A DNA stretch of 64,000 nucleotides from JAKASV01 sp963754845 (GTDB taxonomy: Bacteria > Babelota > Babeliae > Babelales > Vermiphilaceae), in contig CAVWHE010000001.1 of assembly GCA_963754845.1 (NCBI GenBank), positions 558,001-622,000 on the forward strand, given 5' to 3'. The first letter of the stretch is position 1. Every line of letters begins with the position of its first letter. Below the pieces are notes generated by a model. It ran no database searches. It saw only the letters and a program-made list of their open reading frames with translations, and was not told the DNA's origin. The translations under genes were made by a program, and so were the position numbers. Positions 38,841 to 47,541 of the stretch are shown in pieces.

Positions 38841-40352
38841 ATGAAAAAATTTATCGGTGCTGGTCTCGTGCTATGCCAGGCCATCACGTGGTTTGTGTGC
38901 GTCATGCCCATGGAGTGCTCTGTCAGTGAGGTGCCCCATGTCCCTCATGTCAGGTTCAGGTGCAATGATGGCGTTACTGTTAACGTCCCGGTTGATCTTG
39001 CACGGCAGACGATGCTCGCTGACCTCATCGACTCCGCCGGAGAACATGGTGCTGACGGGGGCGAACAGGAAGCTCTGCCACTACCTTGTGCTGCCCATAA
39101 TAACCACTATTTTACCTCAGCTCACGCTCGAAGGTTCTTTAGACACCTAGGTAACCCACGGAGTTTTGGCACGGCCAGCGATGCCGGTGCGTTAGAGATT
39201 GACCTCGTCCTTGGCGACTTCTTCGACATTGGAGCCGATGTTCTGAAAAGAATGGCCCTCAGACTCACTGCCATAAGTCCGACACCGGCATTTCTGCGTC
39301 CCATCACCCGTGGCATCGTCGCAAATATTATCAGTGACCATCTTGTAGATAATCACAATGGCACGTACACGCTCGATCTTCACAACAGCATGCGACCGCA
39401 ACCGTTATGGCGCATGTGCGAATACATCAAGGATCCGATCAAGGTTCTCGCGTTTCTAAACGATGATCTACGCAACCGTGTTACCTCTCTTGTTCTGAGT
39501 GGAAACGAAATTGACTCAATCGACTTTCCACGCCTTCTAGCCCTCTTTCGGAACCTTCGCTCGCTCGATCTTTCGCAGAACAATCTTACTTCATTCTCGG
39601 CAACGTTGCCCAAAAATTTCCGCCTTAACCTCTCTAACAACGATCTCAGGAGCGTCACTCTCGGCAACGACGGGCAGGACGGTCTTAACATAAATTGCAC
39701 ACACAATGCGAATTTCGCAAACAACGAACAGCAGGAATTTCTGCGGTCACTCATTCAAGTGAGGCCGCGTGACGTGCCAATTTTTCTCGGCTCAAAAGTT
39801 TCCCGGTTCGTACGCCGCCACCACGAGGGCGTGAAGACTGCTCTTTCTGAAATAACCTGGCCTGTACTCGTAATCACAACCGCTATCAAAGGCGGCAGAG
39901 CGCTCGATAAATTTATCCTGAGCCCTGCGATAAGAGCGCTGGCTGCAAGGACGTCTCCTGGAGTGGCAAGCAGGGCAGCGGCGGTCTTTGCCTCGGTGTT
40001 AATGGCCGGTGATGTCTATTTGGCATGTCGTAATTGGAGGCAGGCAAGGGTGGCACATGCAGCCTTGGAGCGAAGGGTCGCCGCGATTGTAGGAGGCATT
40101 AAGGTGTTCTGCGCCTTACGGTCAGCAAACTACGCTACGCGATGGTGGCGCGGAAGGCCTGCCCACCATTTGAGTGGTGAAATGAGGAGGCTCGTTTGGC
40201 CATATATAGCGGTAGAGGCACTCTGGCCTCGTCAATGGTTTAGGAATGGCGTTGTTGGCCCGGTTGCCGACGAAATAGGACGCTCCCTTGACCGTCCCTT
40301 CAGGCGCCTCGAGCGTATGAGTGAGGCCAGGGGAAATTTTGCCGTGGTGTAG
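38841..40352 (+). CDS. Secreted Skp1-like (BTB/POZ fold) protein with leucine-rich repeats
   Basis: A 503 aa protein. The ATG follows AGAGGGACATCC and opens a signal peptide (MKKFIGAGLVLCQAITWFVC). Residues 36-105 read like Skp1: VRFRCNDGVTVNVPVDLARQ, TMLADLIDSAGE and LPLP, with a later LGDFFDIGADVLKRMA segment resembling the Skp1 C-terminal helices. Residues ~213-285 hold leucine-rich repeats (VTSLVLSGNEIDSID, LRSLDLSQNNLTSF, FRLNLSNNDLRSV). Three hydrophobic stretches at ~350-450 may be membrane-associated. In eukaryotes Skp1 bridges F-box proteins to cullin ligases. Inference: a secreted mimic that recruits or blocks host SCF machinery. The Skp1 match is by pattern only. Confidence 0.65.
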   Translation: MKKFIGAGLVLCQAITWFVCVMPMECSVSEVPHVPHVRFRCNDGVTVNVPVDLARQTMLADLIDSAGEHGADGGEQEALPLPCAAHNNHYFTSAHARRFFRHLGNPRSFGTASDAGALEIDLVLGDFFDIGADVLKRMALRLTAISPTPAFLRPITRGIVANIISDHLVDNHNGTYTLDLHNSMRPQPLWRMCEYIKDPIKVLAFLNDDLRNRVTSLVLSGNEIDSIDFPRLLALFRNLRSLDLSQNNLTSFSATLPKNFRLNLSNNDLRSVTLGNDGQDGLNINCTHNANFANNEQQEFLRSLIQVRPRDVPIFLGSKVSRFVRRHHEGVKTALSEITWPVLVITTAIKGGRALDKFILSPAIRALAARTSPGVASRAAAVFASVLMAGDVYLACRNWRQARVAHAALERRVAAIVGGIKVFCALRSANYATRWWRGRPAHHLSGEMRRLVWPYIAVEALWPRQWFRNGVVGPVADEIGRSLDRPFRRLERMSEARGNFAVV

Positions 40353-40415
40353 TGTAGCCATCGTGGCGCACGTTCCTTTTTAGATTTGCATTTTTATTCA
40401 AATTGTTGTTTAATT

Positions 40416-40421
40416 TATAAT
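40416..40421 (+). promoter_or_regulatory. Possible -10 element for the UIM-peptidase gene
   Basis: A perfect TATAAT lies in an AT-rich region 56 bp before the start codon. The -35 position (TTTATT, 17-bp spacing) is poor, so the promoter would rely on the -10 box or an activator. Confidence 0.35.
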
Positions 40422-40476
40422 GAGTGTAGTTAATCGAGCGTAAGGTTGCTCATTTTTGTACATATGGAGGTACTAA

Positions 40477-42123
40477 ATGAAAATTGGAAATATAATCATG
40501 TTCGTTATGGCGGCCTGCACAGCTTTCGCCCATGCCAGTGCCGCTCATCGGAACGGCCCTAGAGTTGTCGGCCATTCTGCGCATCGCGGTGGCGTGGGTC
40601 CTCGAGCATTGGCTTTCCGCTCACGTGTCGGGCATGGAGCCGTAGGCTCGTCGCATAGAGCTGTGGTACAACGTTCGGTACGTGACGCAGAAGATTTAGA
40701 CCGGCTTAACTTGGCATCGGCCCTGAGTCTCAGTGAACGTGAAGCACAAAGATCGTATGCCGCTCGCGAAGCTGACGATCTGGCCGACACCGATATGGCG
40801 CTAGCGCGGGCCATCAGCATGAGCGCCAACGAGGCGCAGCCTCGTTGGGAGGCAGGTGCCAGCGCTGCTTCTGCGGCCGCCCCAGCCGACGGCGGAGAAG
40901 GCGCGGATGCCAAGGGTGATGCCAACGAGCTCGAAGAGGCTGATCTAGCACTGGCATTGGCACTCAATGATAGTGAACGAGAAGGTGACAACGCGCAAGC
41001 AACTGCACAACCTGTTAGCGAAACGCGCCGGGCAATACCAGCGGCCACGAGCAGCGACAAGAGGCCTGGTCAAGCTCGGGTACGTTCGGCAGCGCCGCCG
41101 ATGGAGTCAGCGCTGCGCGTCGCAACCAGACCAACGGCAAGTGGCACCAAAGGACGTCCTACTGCAGGTATGCAAAAATCGTCACCGACTACCACGGCTG
41201 AATCACCGGTGCTACAACGAAACAGGCCCTGCAACGCGCGTGAAGACGCGTCGCTTGCGCTGGCAGTCGAAAATAGTATGTGGGAACAGCGTGGTGGCGG
41301 AGACAATTCCGAAATCGCTGCGCAAGCGGCACGAGAAAGTGCCGAACGTGCAGTTGTCTGCGCGAGCGTTGCCAGTCGCATCGCAACATTGGCACACGGC
41401 AACGAACTTCCTTTGCCATCGTCCCTACGCGGCCTTCAAAATGTACGTGTCCACCACATCGAGGTTGCCAGACAAGGGGTTAATGAGTGCGGACCTCGTG
41501 CCGTCATAAACGCCCTTGCGGTTCAATCGATCGTCCAGGCAGGAGGCCGTCCAGTTACCTCATCAAACGTCAAAGCCGTTGCTAACACATGGAAAACTCA
41601 GATGAATACGGAAGGCTACGACCGTGTTGGCGACACTCTTATGATACTTGCACAGAAGTTCGGACTTTCAAATGCGCACATCATAATGCGTTCCCAAGTT
41701 TCGATTGATGGTCAAGGAAGGATTATTCGGAACAACCCTGAACGCGAGGTAAGTACAGCGCACGCAGTTGTTACTCGAAACGCGGGCAGCAAGGAAAAGG
41801 GAAGCGCAAGCAGCGCAAAACCGCCTCTTGTCCGAAGGATGACGGTACTTAAAAAAGTAGCCTCAACACCTGACCGTGCCGACAACGAAGGATCGATAGA
41901 CGATGTTTACGCATCACTCATACTCAAGACCGATCCCATAACAACCTTCATCGCCAACGTAGGTGGGCACTGGGTTTCATTTGTGGTGGTGCGGCTTCCA
42001 GGAGACAAAAGCACCGATATTTATTACACGGACTCCACGAATTTCCGCCTCTCGGATGCTTCATGCGCCACGTGGATGATCCTTGAGATATACACGAAGG
42101 CGCTCTCACGGGTTGCGGAGTGA
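40477..42123 (+). CDS. Secreted cysteine peptidase with ubiquitin-interacting motifs (putative deubiquitinase)
   Basis: A 548 aa protein. The ATG follows GGAGGTACTA, then a signal peptide (MKIGNIIMFVMAACTAFAHA). Four segments match the UIM pattern of acidic residues, then hydrophobic-x-x-Ala-x-x-x-Ser-x-x-Glu: ~72-91 (LASALSLSERE), ~100-121 (ALARAISMSANE), ~150-171 (LALALALNDSERE) and ~255-273 (SLALAVENSMWE). The C-terminal ~220 residues form a papain-clan-like domain: Gln333 and Cys338 in RQGVNECGPRAVINAL, His498 in GGHWVSFVV, Asp519 in YYTDSTN. The order Gln, Cys, His, Asp/Asn and the HW context resemble Josephin enzymes such as ataxin-3, which also carry UIMs. Inference: cleaves ubiquitin chains in the host. 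An IS5-type element sits 20 bp after the stop. Confidence 0.72.
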   Translation: MKIGNIIMFVMAACTAFAHASAAHRNGPRVVGHSAHRGGVGPRALAFRSRVGHGAVGSSHRAVVQRSVRDAEDLDRLNLASALSLSEREAQRSYAAREADDLADTDMALARAISMSANEAQPRWEAGASAASAAAPADGGEGADAKGDANELEEADLALALALNDSEREGDNAQATAQPVSETRRAIPAATSSDKRPGQARVRSAAPPMESALRVATRPTASGTKGRPTAGMQKSSPTTTAESPVLQRNRPCNAREDASLALAVENSMWEQRGGGDNSEIAAQAARESAERAVVCASVASRIATLAHGNELPLPSSLRGLQNVRVHHIEVARQGVNECGPRAVINALAVQSIVQAGGRPVTSSNVKAVANTWKTQMNTEGYDRVGDTLMILAQKFGLSNAHIIMRSQVSIDGQGRIIRNNPEREVSTAHAVVTRNAGSKEKGSASSAKPPLVRRMTVLKKVASTPDRADNEGSIDDVYASLILKTDPITTFIANVGGHWVSFVVVRLPGDKSTDIYYTDSTNFRLSDASCATWMILEIYTKALSRVAE

Positions 42124-42207
42124 GTCCGAGCAACCAACCTCGCTAAGAGGCTGTTGAGTTAAAAAGATGGTATACTACGCGCTTATTTCTTTATCGAAAG
42201 CTGTGCG

Positions 42208-42600
42208 ATGTATCCAAGCGATTTGACAGATGAGCAGTGGGCTCTTCTGGAGCCATATTTCGAAAGATCTGACCCGCGAGCTGCGGTGAGCAAATATCCA
42301 AAGATGGACATTGCAAATGCGATAATGTACGTGATAAAGGGAGGTATTCAGTGGAGAATGTTGCCGAAGGATATGCCGCCCTGGCCAACCGTTTATGACC
42401 ATTTTTATAGGTTGCGTCAGCGCGGAGTGTGGGACCAAATTTTGGCCGATGTCACAAAGATGTATCGCCTCCAAGCCGGTCGGTCGCCAAATCCGACCTA
42501 TGAGCTCATTGATGCACAGAGCTTTAAAACTCAGTACCGTGGCGAAAAGCGTGGATTTGCTGGAGACCACATTGGGCAGCTTGTAAAAAAGAACGGATGA
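42208..42600 (+). pseudogene. IS5-family transposase fragment
   Basis: The first ~123 codons match the start of IS5 (IS427-like group) transposases: MYPSDLTDEQWALLEPYFE, ANAIMYVIKGGIQWRMLP, and ELIDAQSFKT with the first catalytic Asp. After GFAGD the sequence runs into IS1634-type end DNA and stops after HIGQLVKKNG. The rest of the DDE domain is missing, so it cannot be active. Confidence 0.85.
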
Positions 42601-42607
42601 TTTAACT
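42567..42607 (+). repeat. 41-bp copy of the IS1634-type left end
   Basis: Identical to 36203-36243. It begins exactly at the IS1634-type terminus and ends in TTTAACT, seven bases also present in the IS5 right inverted repeat. This indicates an IS1634 insertion into the IS5 transposase, followed by deletion between TTTAACT copies. Confidence 0.8.
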
Positions 42608-42821
42608 CAACAGCCTCTTAGTCTAAACATGAGACGCATGAGGTCGCAAGAAAATTCGTCCGACCGCAACATTGTGCTTATCTGTCAACCTAAAAAACTT
42701 TTAACGACAATTTTTTGGCTTTATGGCGCACCAAAAGTGTACACTCAAAAGTGGTGGCGGCTCTGTTGAACGTACGGTGTACGTCGGCCGCGGTCTACGT
42801 TACAGGAAAGGAGAAGGTGTC

Positions 42822-43742
42822 GTGAAGATGTATTTGTCACTCATGCCCGCGCTTTTGATGCTTATTAATACCAACCTTTGCCCCGGCTCGACCAAGACAG
42901 CGTCAAAACCAGCCAAGATTTCGAAGAAAGTTGTTAGGAATATCATCAGTGAAAAGGTCACAGAATGCACGTCGGGAGAGCTTGAAAGGAAGATCAAGTC
43001 CAGCAATAAAGCTTTTTCCGTCGTTGATTTCTACGCGCCATGGTGTGGAGCATGTACGAGGATGGCTCCGATCTTCGCCGAGGTCGCAAAAAAGTTTCCC
43101 AACGTGGGGTTTTTCAAGGTCGATGTTTCACAAGGAATTAATCTACCAAAGTCACTACAGCTCACTCAGGGTCCTATCGGGGGTTCCATACCGATGCTCA
43201 TGATTCTCAAAGGAACGCAGGAAATTGGCAGATTAATCGGGGCCAGATCTGAGCAGCAGTTCATCAACGAACTTGCCGCGTTGATAGCAAAAGCCCAGGA
43301 ACAACCAGAGAAGCCTAAAAAGGTTGCGCCGGCTACGTCAGCAAAGACACCCAAAAGGACGGCAACTGCGGTACCGGCGGCCGGAGCACAGACAGCACTA
43401 GCTAGTACGGTAATTGAGTGTCAATCAGCGCAAGCACTCCAACAACTACTGCCCAAAAATGGCTATGCCGTCGTCGATTTCTACCAACCATTCTGTGGAC
43501 CGTGCAAGACCATGGAACCAATTTTCAAGAACGTTGCAAAAATAATGAGCAACGTAAAATTCATTAAGTACGACGTTTCAAAGGCTCACGTCGACCCTGC
43601 AATGACAAAACTTAACAATCCCATCATGGGCACGCCGACGTTCGTGATCTTTAAAGATGGTCGTGAAATCGACAGAATCGTAGGAGCACGTGCTGAAGCA
43701 GCATTTATAGAAAAACTTAGAATAACAACCAGCTTGCGGTAA
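42822..43742 (+). CDS. Exported protein with two thioredoxin domains
   Basis: About 306 aa from a GTG at 42822, chosen because AAAGGAG lies 8 nt upstream; an ATG two codons later is the alternative. The N-terminus (MKMYLSLMPALLMLINTNLC) is a signal peptide or membrane anchor. The first thioredoxin domain has WCGAC (Cys75, Cys78) and a cis-Pro in SIPMLMI. A Lys/Pro/Ala-rich linker follows. The second has FCGPC (Cys225, Cys228) and cis-Pro in GTPTFVIFKDG. Both redox Cys pairs are intact. A likely role is disulfide handling outside the cytoplasm, useful for the Cys-rich secreted proteins here. It is convergent with the glycosyltransferase gene. Confidence 0.88.
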   Translation: MKMYLSLMPALLMLINTNLCPGSTKTASKPAKISKKVVRNIISEKVTECTSGELERKIKSSNKAFSVVDFYAPWCGACTRMAPIFAEVAKKFPNVGFFKVDVSQGINLPKSLQLTQGPIGGSIPMLMILKGTQEIGRLIGARSEQQFINELAALIAKAQEQPEKPKKVAPATSAKTPKRTATAVPAAGAQTALASTVIECQSAQALQQLLPKNGYAVVDFYQPFCGPCKTMEPIFKNVAKIMSNVKFIKYDVSKAHVDPAMTKLNNPIMGTPTFVIFKDGREIDRIVGARAEAAFIEKLRITTSLR

Positions 43743-43775
43743 TACGTCGACTACTTGCCTGATCCAACGAGCATT

Positions 43776-44687
43776 TTAAGAAATTTTAGTTGCGAACGTT
43801 TGGCCGTTGTCAGCACTGGCAGATGTGCTCGTTGGCAGGCAAAAGTACCCAACCGGCAAGGCTATATCGGTGGTTTTGTGGATCTGGGCAACGGCATAAA
43901 AAGCCCTCGTGAACGCGCGGCGGCACACGAATGGCTTTGGTGAAGAATCGGAGGGCAAATCTTTTTCAAGCTCCTTCAGACAATGCTCCAAAACAGGATG
44001 GCCAGCGCGCGCGGCAAGAACCGAAAGTCCGAGTTGCCACCCGAGCCCTTCAAGAGGTTCGATACCAACGCAAAGATCGTAGGTGTAGTTGAGGATGTCG
44101 AAGGGCCGCAGACACATAACGCCTGCATCGATACAAACGCCGCCGTGGCGATACGCTATTTCTATTTTTGCACAATCGGCCCGTGTTTGAGGATCATCGA
44201 GGTGCTGATACCACGAAGCCGTGCACAAACCGTCGCGCGTGAGATCCTCGGCTGTCCAAATACGGAACTGCCATGCAGGACCGTGGCGAGCCATCCACGT
44301 TGCACGCGTCGCCTCAACAGTCCCTGAAATGCTCGCATCAAGCATTATGCAGTGCACGACTTTGGCAATACGTTCCTGCTTTGACGGGCGAATGGCCGAC
44401 AAGTTGTTCTTGTTGTACAAGCCGCGCAAAAAGTGAAAAAGTATATTTCCCGGCACGCCGACGTCGTCCATTGTTTTTTGACGCGCGTGCTCATAGAAAC
44501 CCGCGTTCATGGCCTCGTCAAAATCCACGAAAACCCAGGGGGTCAAACCAGCCGACCGATAGGCCTGAGACCACGGTGCACACGCATGGCGACCTGCATG
44601 TACGTCGTAAACGTACGGAGCACGACTCCCCCAAGAAACTGCACTAACGCAACAAAAGACGCATGCACAACGGACACCAAGTTTCAT
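43776..44687 (-). CDS. Signal-peptide-bearing GT32-type glycosyltransferase with altered DXD motif
   Basis: A 303 aa protein. The N-terminus (MKLGVRCACVFCCVSAVSWG) is signal-peptide-like. The core IAKVVHCIML, then RADCAKIEIAYRHGGVCIDA and GVMCLRPFD, matches the Gly_transf_sug (GT32) fold, where R-A-D-x-x-R...GGxYxDxD binds sugar nucleotide and Mn2+. The DXD is changed to D-A-G, so metal binding may be impaired or shifted. The gene lies 18 bp downstream of the bi-domain oxidoreductase, suggesting an operon concerned with a sugar. A secreted version would fit glycosylation of host targets, but this is speculative. Confidence 0.7.
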   Translation of the reverse strand: MKLGVRCACVFCCVSAVSWGSRAPYVYDVHAGRHACAPWSQAYRSAGLTPWVFVDFDEAMNAGFYEHARQKTMDDVGVPGNILFHFLRGLYNKNNLSAIRPSKQERIAKVVHCIMLDASISGTVEATRATWMARHGPAWQFRIWTAEDLTRDGLCTASWYQHLDDPQTRADCAKIEIAYRHGGVCIDAGVMCLRPFDILNYTYDLCVGIEPLEGLGWQLGLSVLAARAGHPVLEHCLKELEKDLPSDSSPKPFVCRRAFTRAFYAVAQIHKTTDIALPVGYFCLPTSTSASADNGQTFATKIS

Positions 44688-44705
44688 ACGCGTACCTTTA
44701 GCTTT

Positions 44706-46865
44706 CTAAGGAACTTCCCTGTTGCCGCCGCCCTCACATGCGAGTTCGTCGATGAGGAGCGTGATTTCAGCGACCTTAAGAAGATGATCGGGAGAGACCA
44801 GAGGGGCGAAAGGAAGCTTTTTAACACCATCGAAAAACGTTGTGATGAGCTCGGTGTGTCCATCGTCTGGCACAGCGGTCGTTGCGTTGAAGGACGAAGG
44901 GAGGCCGTGGCCAATAAGCCGCGTGTAGTCGTGCATAACGATTGACTTTGAATCAAAAAACAACTCCATGCGCTCTTTGCCCAGGTGTGGGTGGCCGATG
45001 GCAGTGTAAAAGATTGATCCGATCGAACCATCGGCGAAGCGTATCTGGGCGCTAAAATTGTCTGTTGGGAAAAGCGTGTCACGCGGTGAATTGAGTGACT
45101 CGACCGATACTGCTACGGGGGCACTTTCAATGAGTGTACACACTATGTCGACAACGTGGCATGCATCTCCTAAGATACGACCGGCTCCTGCGTGGGTATG
45201 AGCATGGAGGTCCTTGGGAGGGTACCCCGCGTTGACGCGATAGTGGACCATGAGCGGTGACAATCTGCCTACGAGCGCCGCTTTTACTTTTTTTATAAAA
45301 GGGGAGAATGAGCGGCTGTAGTTCACGCACAGGGGTGCGTGAGGACACCGTGCGAAGAAAGTACGAAAGGCATCGAGTTCATCCCTGGCAACGGCCATGG
45401 GTTTTTCTACCAGGACGGCTTTGCCGCGCTCAAGAGCCGCCAGAGCCTGTCGAGAATGAAACTTGTGGGCCGATGAAACGACAACAACATCGACAAGTTC
45501 GTCATCGATCATCTGGCCATCATCAGCGAGAGCCTTTGCAGTGCCACACATCTTTGAAACAAAAAGGCAGCGCGTTACATCGGCATCGACGACGGCACGA
45601 ATTTTAACGTCGGCGAGCTTTGACAGGACCGGTACGAGTGTCGTGAGGGCAAAATTTCCAACGCCTATTATGCCAACGGAGGTTATGCCGCCCCTGCGCG
45701 CAGGCACAAAGGCTCCGGGGCCGAGTGCCGACGGTGCTTTTTTTCGTTCGCCGGCCGTCACCGGCTGGGGTCCATACGAAATAACAAAACCAATCTGCCT
45801 TTTGCCAAGAATTTGCTCGTAGGCGTACGTTATGCGCTCCAGGGGAACTTCTGAGGCAGTCAGGAGGGCTAAATTGAGGCGGCCGCGTTCCATGAGGTCG
45901 ACGAATGCCTGCATGTTCCGGTTCTCGGTCCATCGGACGTAGGCGTAAGGATAATCGAGCCCTTGTTTTTCATAGAGTTCATCATGGCGGCCGGGCCCGT
46001 ACGAGCACGAAACGAGTATATCGATTTCTTTGTTGTAGAGCTGACTGCGCTCTATATCCATGGTCACATCGCCTATGACGATAATTTTCCCCTTTTTTCT
46101 CGTCGCCTGAATTGCCTGATGAACGACGGGATCGGTCTTTGATGCCGCAGTTATGATGGTTGCGTCCACCCCGTCAGAACCGGCGCAAAAAATAACGTCG
46201 CGCACAATGGTGCCGTCGGCAGCATTGTAAACGCTGTCGGCTCCCGATTGAAGGGCGAGTTTGAGGCGATCGTCGAGAATGTCGACGCCGATAACCCTGC
46301 AGCCGGAACATTTGGCAAGCTGCACCGTCAATTGCCCGATGAGCCCCAATCCCCACACGCACACGCATTCGCCGATCTGAAGGTACGCGCGGCGGAGTCC
46401 TTGAAGAGCGGTTGCTCCAAGAGTAGTCAGACTCGCATCTTTCAAAAGATCGCGCTTGTGTATGTGGACGACGAGATTCTCAGGGACGCACACGATGTCG
46501 GCATGATTGGCAAATCCGAGGCCGGCGCATGCGACATAATCGCCGGTACGAAAGTCCCTGACCTTCTTGCCAACGGTAATGACGTGACCAGAACAGGAAT
46601 AACCGAGGGCCTCGAGTTCGCCCTTGAGCCGCCCTTTGATGAGGACCGCGTCACCTTCGATGCCGCGCGCGGAAATACTCGAAATCACTTTTTCTATTTT
46701 GCGCGAGATACTCGTATCTTTCTTCGCGGCATTGATAACCGCAACTTCCAGTCCAGAACTTATATACGAGTAGTGAACGGAGACGAGCACCGAATGATCG
46801 TCAAGGAGCGGCTGACATACCTCCTTGATGACGACAGTGCCACGATCTAAAAAAACTTGCCTCAC
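44706..46865 (-). CDS. Bi-domain oxidoreductase: zinc-type alcohol dehydrogenase fused to Gfo/Idh/MocA dehydrogenase
   Basis: A 719 aa protein from a GTG at 46865 with GGAAGTGG upstream. Residues ~1-370 are a medium-chain dehydrogenase (GYSCSGHVITVGKKVRDF, GDYVACAG, nucleotide loop VWGLGLIGQLTVQLA). Residues ~395-719 are a Gfo/Idh/MocA oxidoreductase (GIIGVGNFALTTLVPVL Rossmann motif, VEKPMAVARDELDAF with the conserved E-K-P, and GDACHVVDI). This fused architecture is known from polysaccharide gene clusters, where it acts on sugar nucleotides or sugar acids. It is upstream of and close to the glycosyltransferase. The exact substrate is unknown. Confidence 0.88.
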   Translation of the reverse strand: MRQVFLDRGTVVIKEVCQPLLDDHSVLVSVHYSYISSGLEVAVINAAKKDTSISRKIEKVISSISARGIEGDAVLIKGRLKGELEALGYSCSGHVITVGKKVRDFRTGDYVACAGLGFANHADIVCVPENLVVHIHKRDLLKDASLTTLGATALQGLRRAYLQIGECVCVWGLGLIGQLTVQLAKCSGCRVIGVDILDDRLKLALQSGADSVYNAADGTIVRDVIFCAGSDGVDATIITAASKTDPVVHQAIQATRKKGKIIVIGDVTMDIERSQLYNKEIDILVSCSYGPGRHDELYEKQGLDYPYAYVRWTENRNMQAFVDLMERGRLNLALLTASEVPLERITYAYEQILGKRQIGFVISYGPQPVTAGERKKAPSALGPGAFVPARRGGITSVGIIGVGNFALTTLVPVLSKLADVKIRAVVDADVTRCLFVSKMCGTAKALADDGQMIDDELVDVVVVSSAHKFHSRQALAALERGKAVLVEKPMAVARDELDAFRTFFARCPHAPLCVNYSRSFSPFIKKVKAALVGRLSPLMVHYRVNAGYPPKDLHAHTHAGAGRILGDACHVVDIVCTLIESAPVAVSVESLNSPRDTLFPTDNFSAQIRFADGSIGSIFYTAIGHPHLGKERMELFFDSKSIVMHDYTRLIGHGLPSSFNATTAVPDDGHTELITTFFDGVKKLPFAPLVSPDHLLKVAEITLLIDELACEGGGNREVP

Positions 46866-47073
46866 GTGACGGCCACTTCCTTTGCCGGGCGCAAAGATAT
46901 AACCCTACTTCAACTCGGAAAAAGCATACACGTTTGTGTCCGAATTGCAAAATGAGATGGTGATAAATTTTTGTATTTTGTGTGTGCCGTTGGTGTGGAC
47001 AAAGGCAGACCGCTTGCATAACGGATAAAAAAGGTAGACTTTGATAAAAAGACTTTGCAAGAACTGAGATGCA

Positions 47074-47437
47074 ATGAAATTTACCAAAATCAGGTGCGTG
47101 CCCGACGATGAATTCAGTCGTCTTATAGATGTAAATCGTATGACATTTGAAAAAATGTGTGAAATACTCTCAAAAGACGAAAGCGTGAAGAAGGACCATG
47201 TGTGAAAGGCCGAATGAGGTTCGAATACATGACAGGGCTCTGATGACCCTTGAATATTTGAGGCAGCGCGGAACGTATCTTCATATATCAAAAGATTATG
47301 GAATTAGTGCAGGCGCGTGTTTCCGCAGTATTCGGTGGGCTGAAGACGTGCTTGCCAAAAGCAAAGAGGTCAAGCCCCAGCAACGCAGGGCCCTAGGATT
47401 TCCCAACTGTTGTGAACACGAGGTCATTTTAGTCTGA
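47074..47437 (+). pseudogene. IS5-family transposase remnant, frameshifted and truncated
   Basis: From 47074 the frame reads MKFTKIRCVPDDEFSRLIDV...FEKMCEILSKDE, then TGA. A second frame resumes from about 47200 with DRALMTLEYLRQRGTYLHIS, KDYGISAGACFRSIRWAEDV and HEVILV, followed by a stop. Together they are the N-terminal region of IS5-type transposases (helix-turn-helix and start of the DDE domain). The frameshift and loss of the whole catalytic region mean it is dead. It is a different IS5 subgroup from the element at 42.1 kb. No inverted repeats were found. Confidence 0.8.
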
Positions 47438-47541
47438 ATGGCGCGCAAGGTGGTTTGAACGAGTGCGGGCAGGCGTGCCCAGGGTCCGGAAAAACACCTG
47501 CGCAACGTGAGCCTTGAAAAGTTTCTAATTTTGGACGTGCT

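Larger units (their letters stand above)
42143..42621 (+). mobile_element. IS5-family element, internally deleted (479 bp)
   Basis: Perfect 21-bp inverted repeats at 42143-42163 and 42601-42621 (core AGAGGCTGTTGAGTTAAA, including likely TA-type target duplication) bound the element. Only the N-terminal part of the transposase remains; the middle is replaced by 41 bp of IS1634-type left end. With both ends intact it could still be moved by a transposase supplied elsewhere. Confidence 0.85.

Noticed and set aside
42567..42607. 41-bp repeat as the native right end of the IS5 element
   Set aside because: Both copies begin at the same base, which is also the inverted-repeat terminus matching the far end of the IS1634 element. 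An IS1634 origin plus a TTTAACT microhomology deletion explains both edges better.
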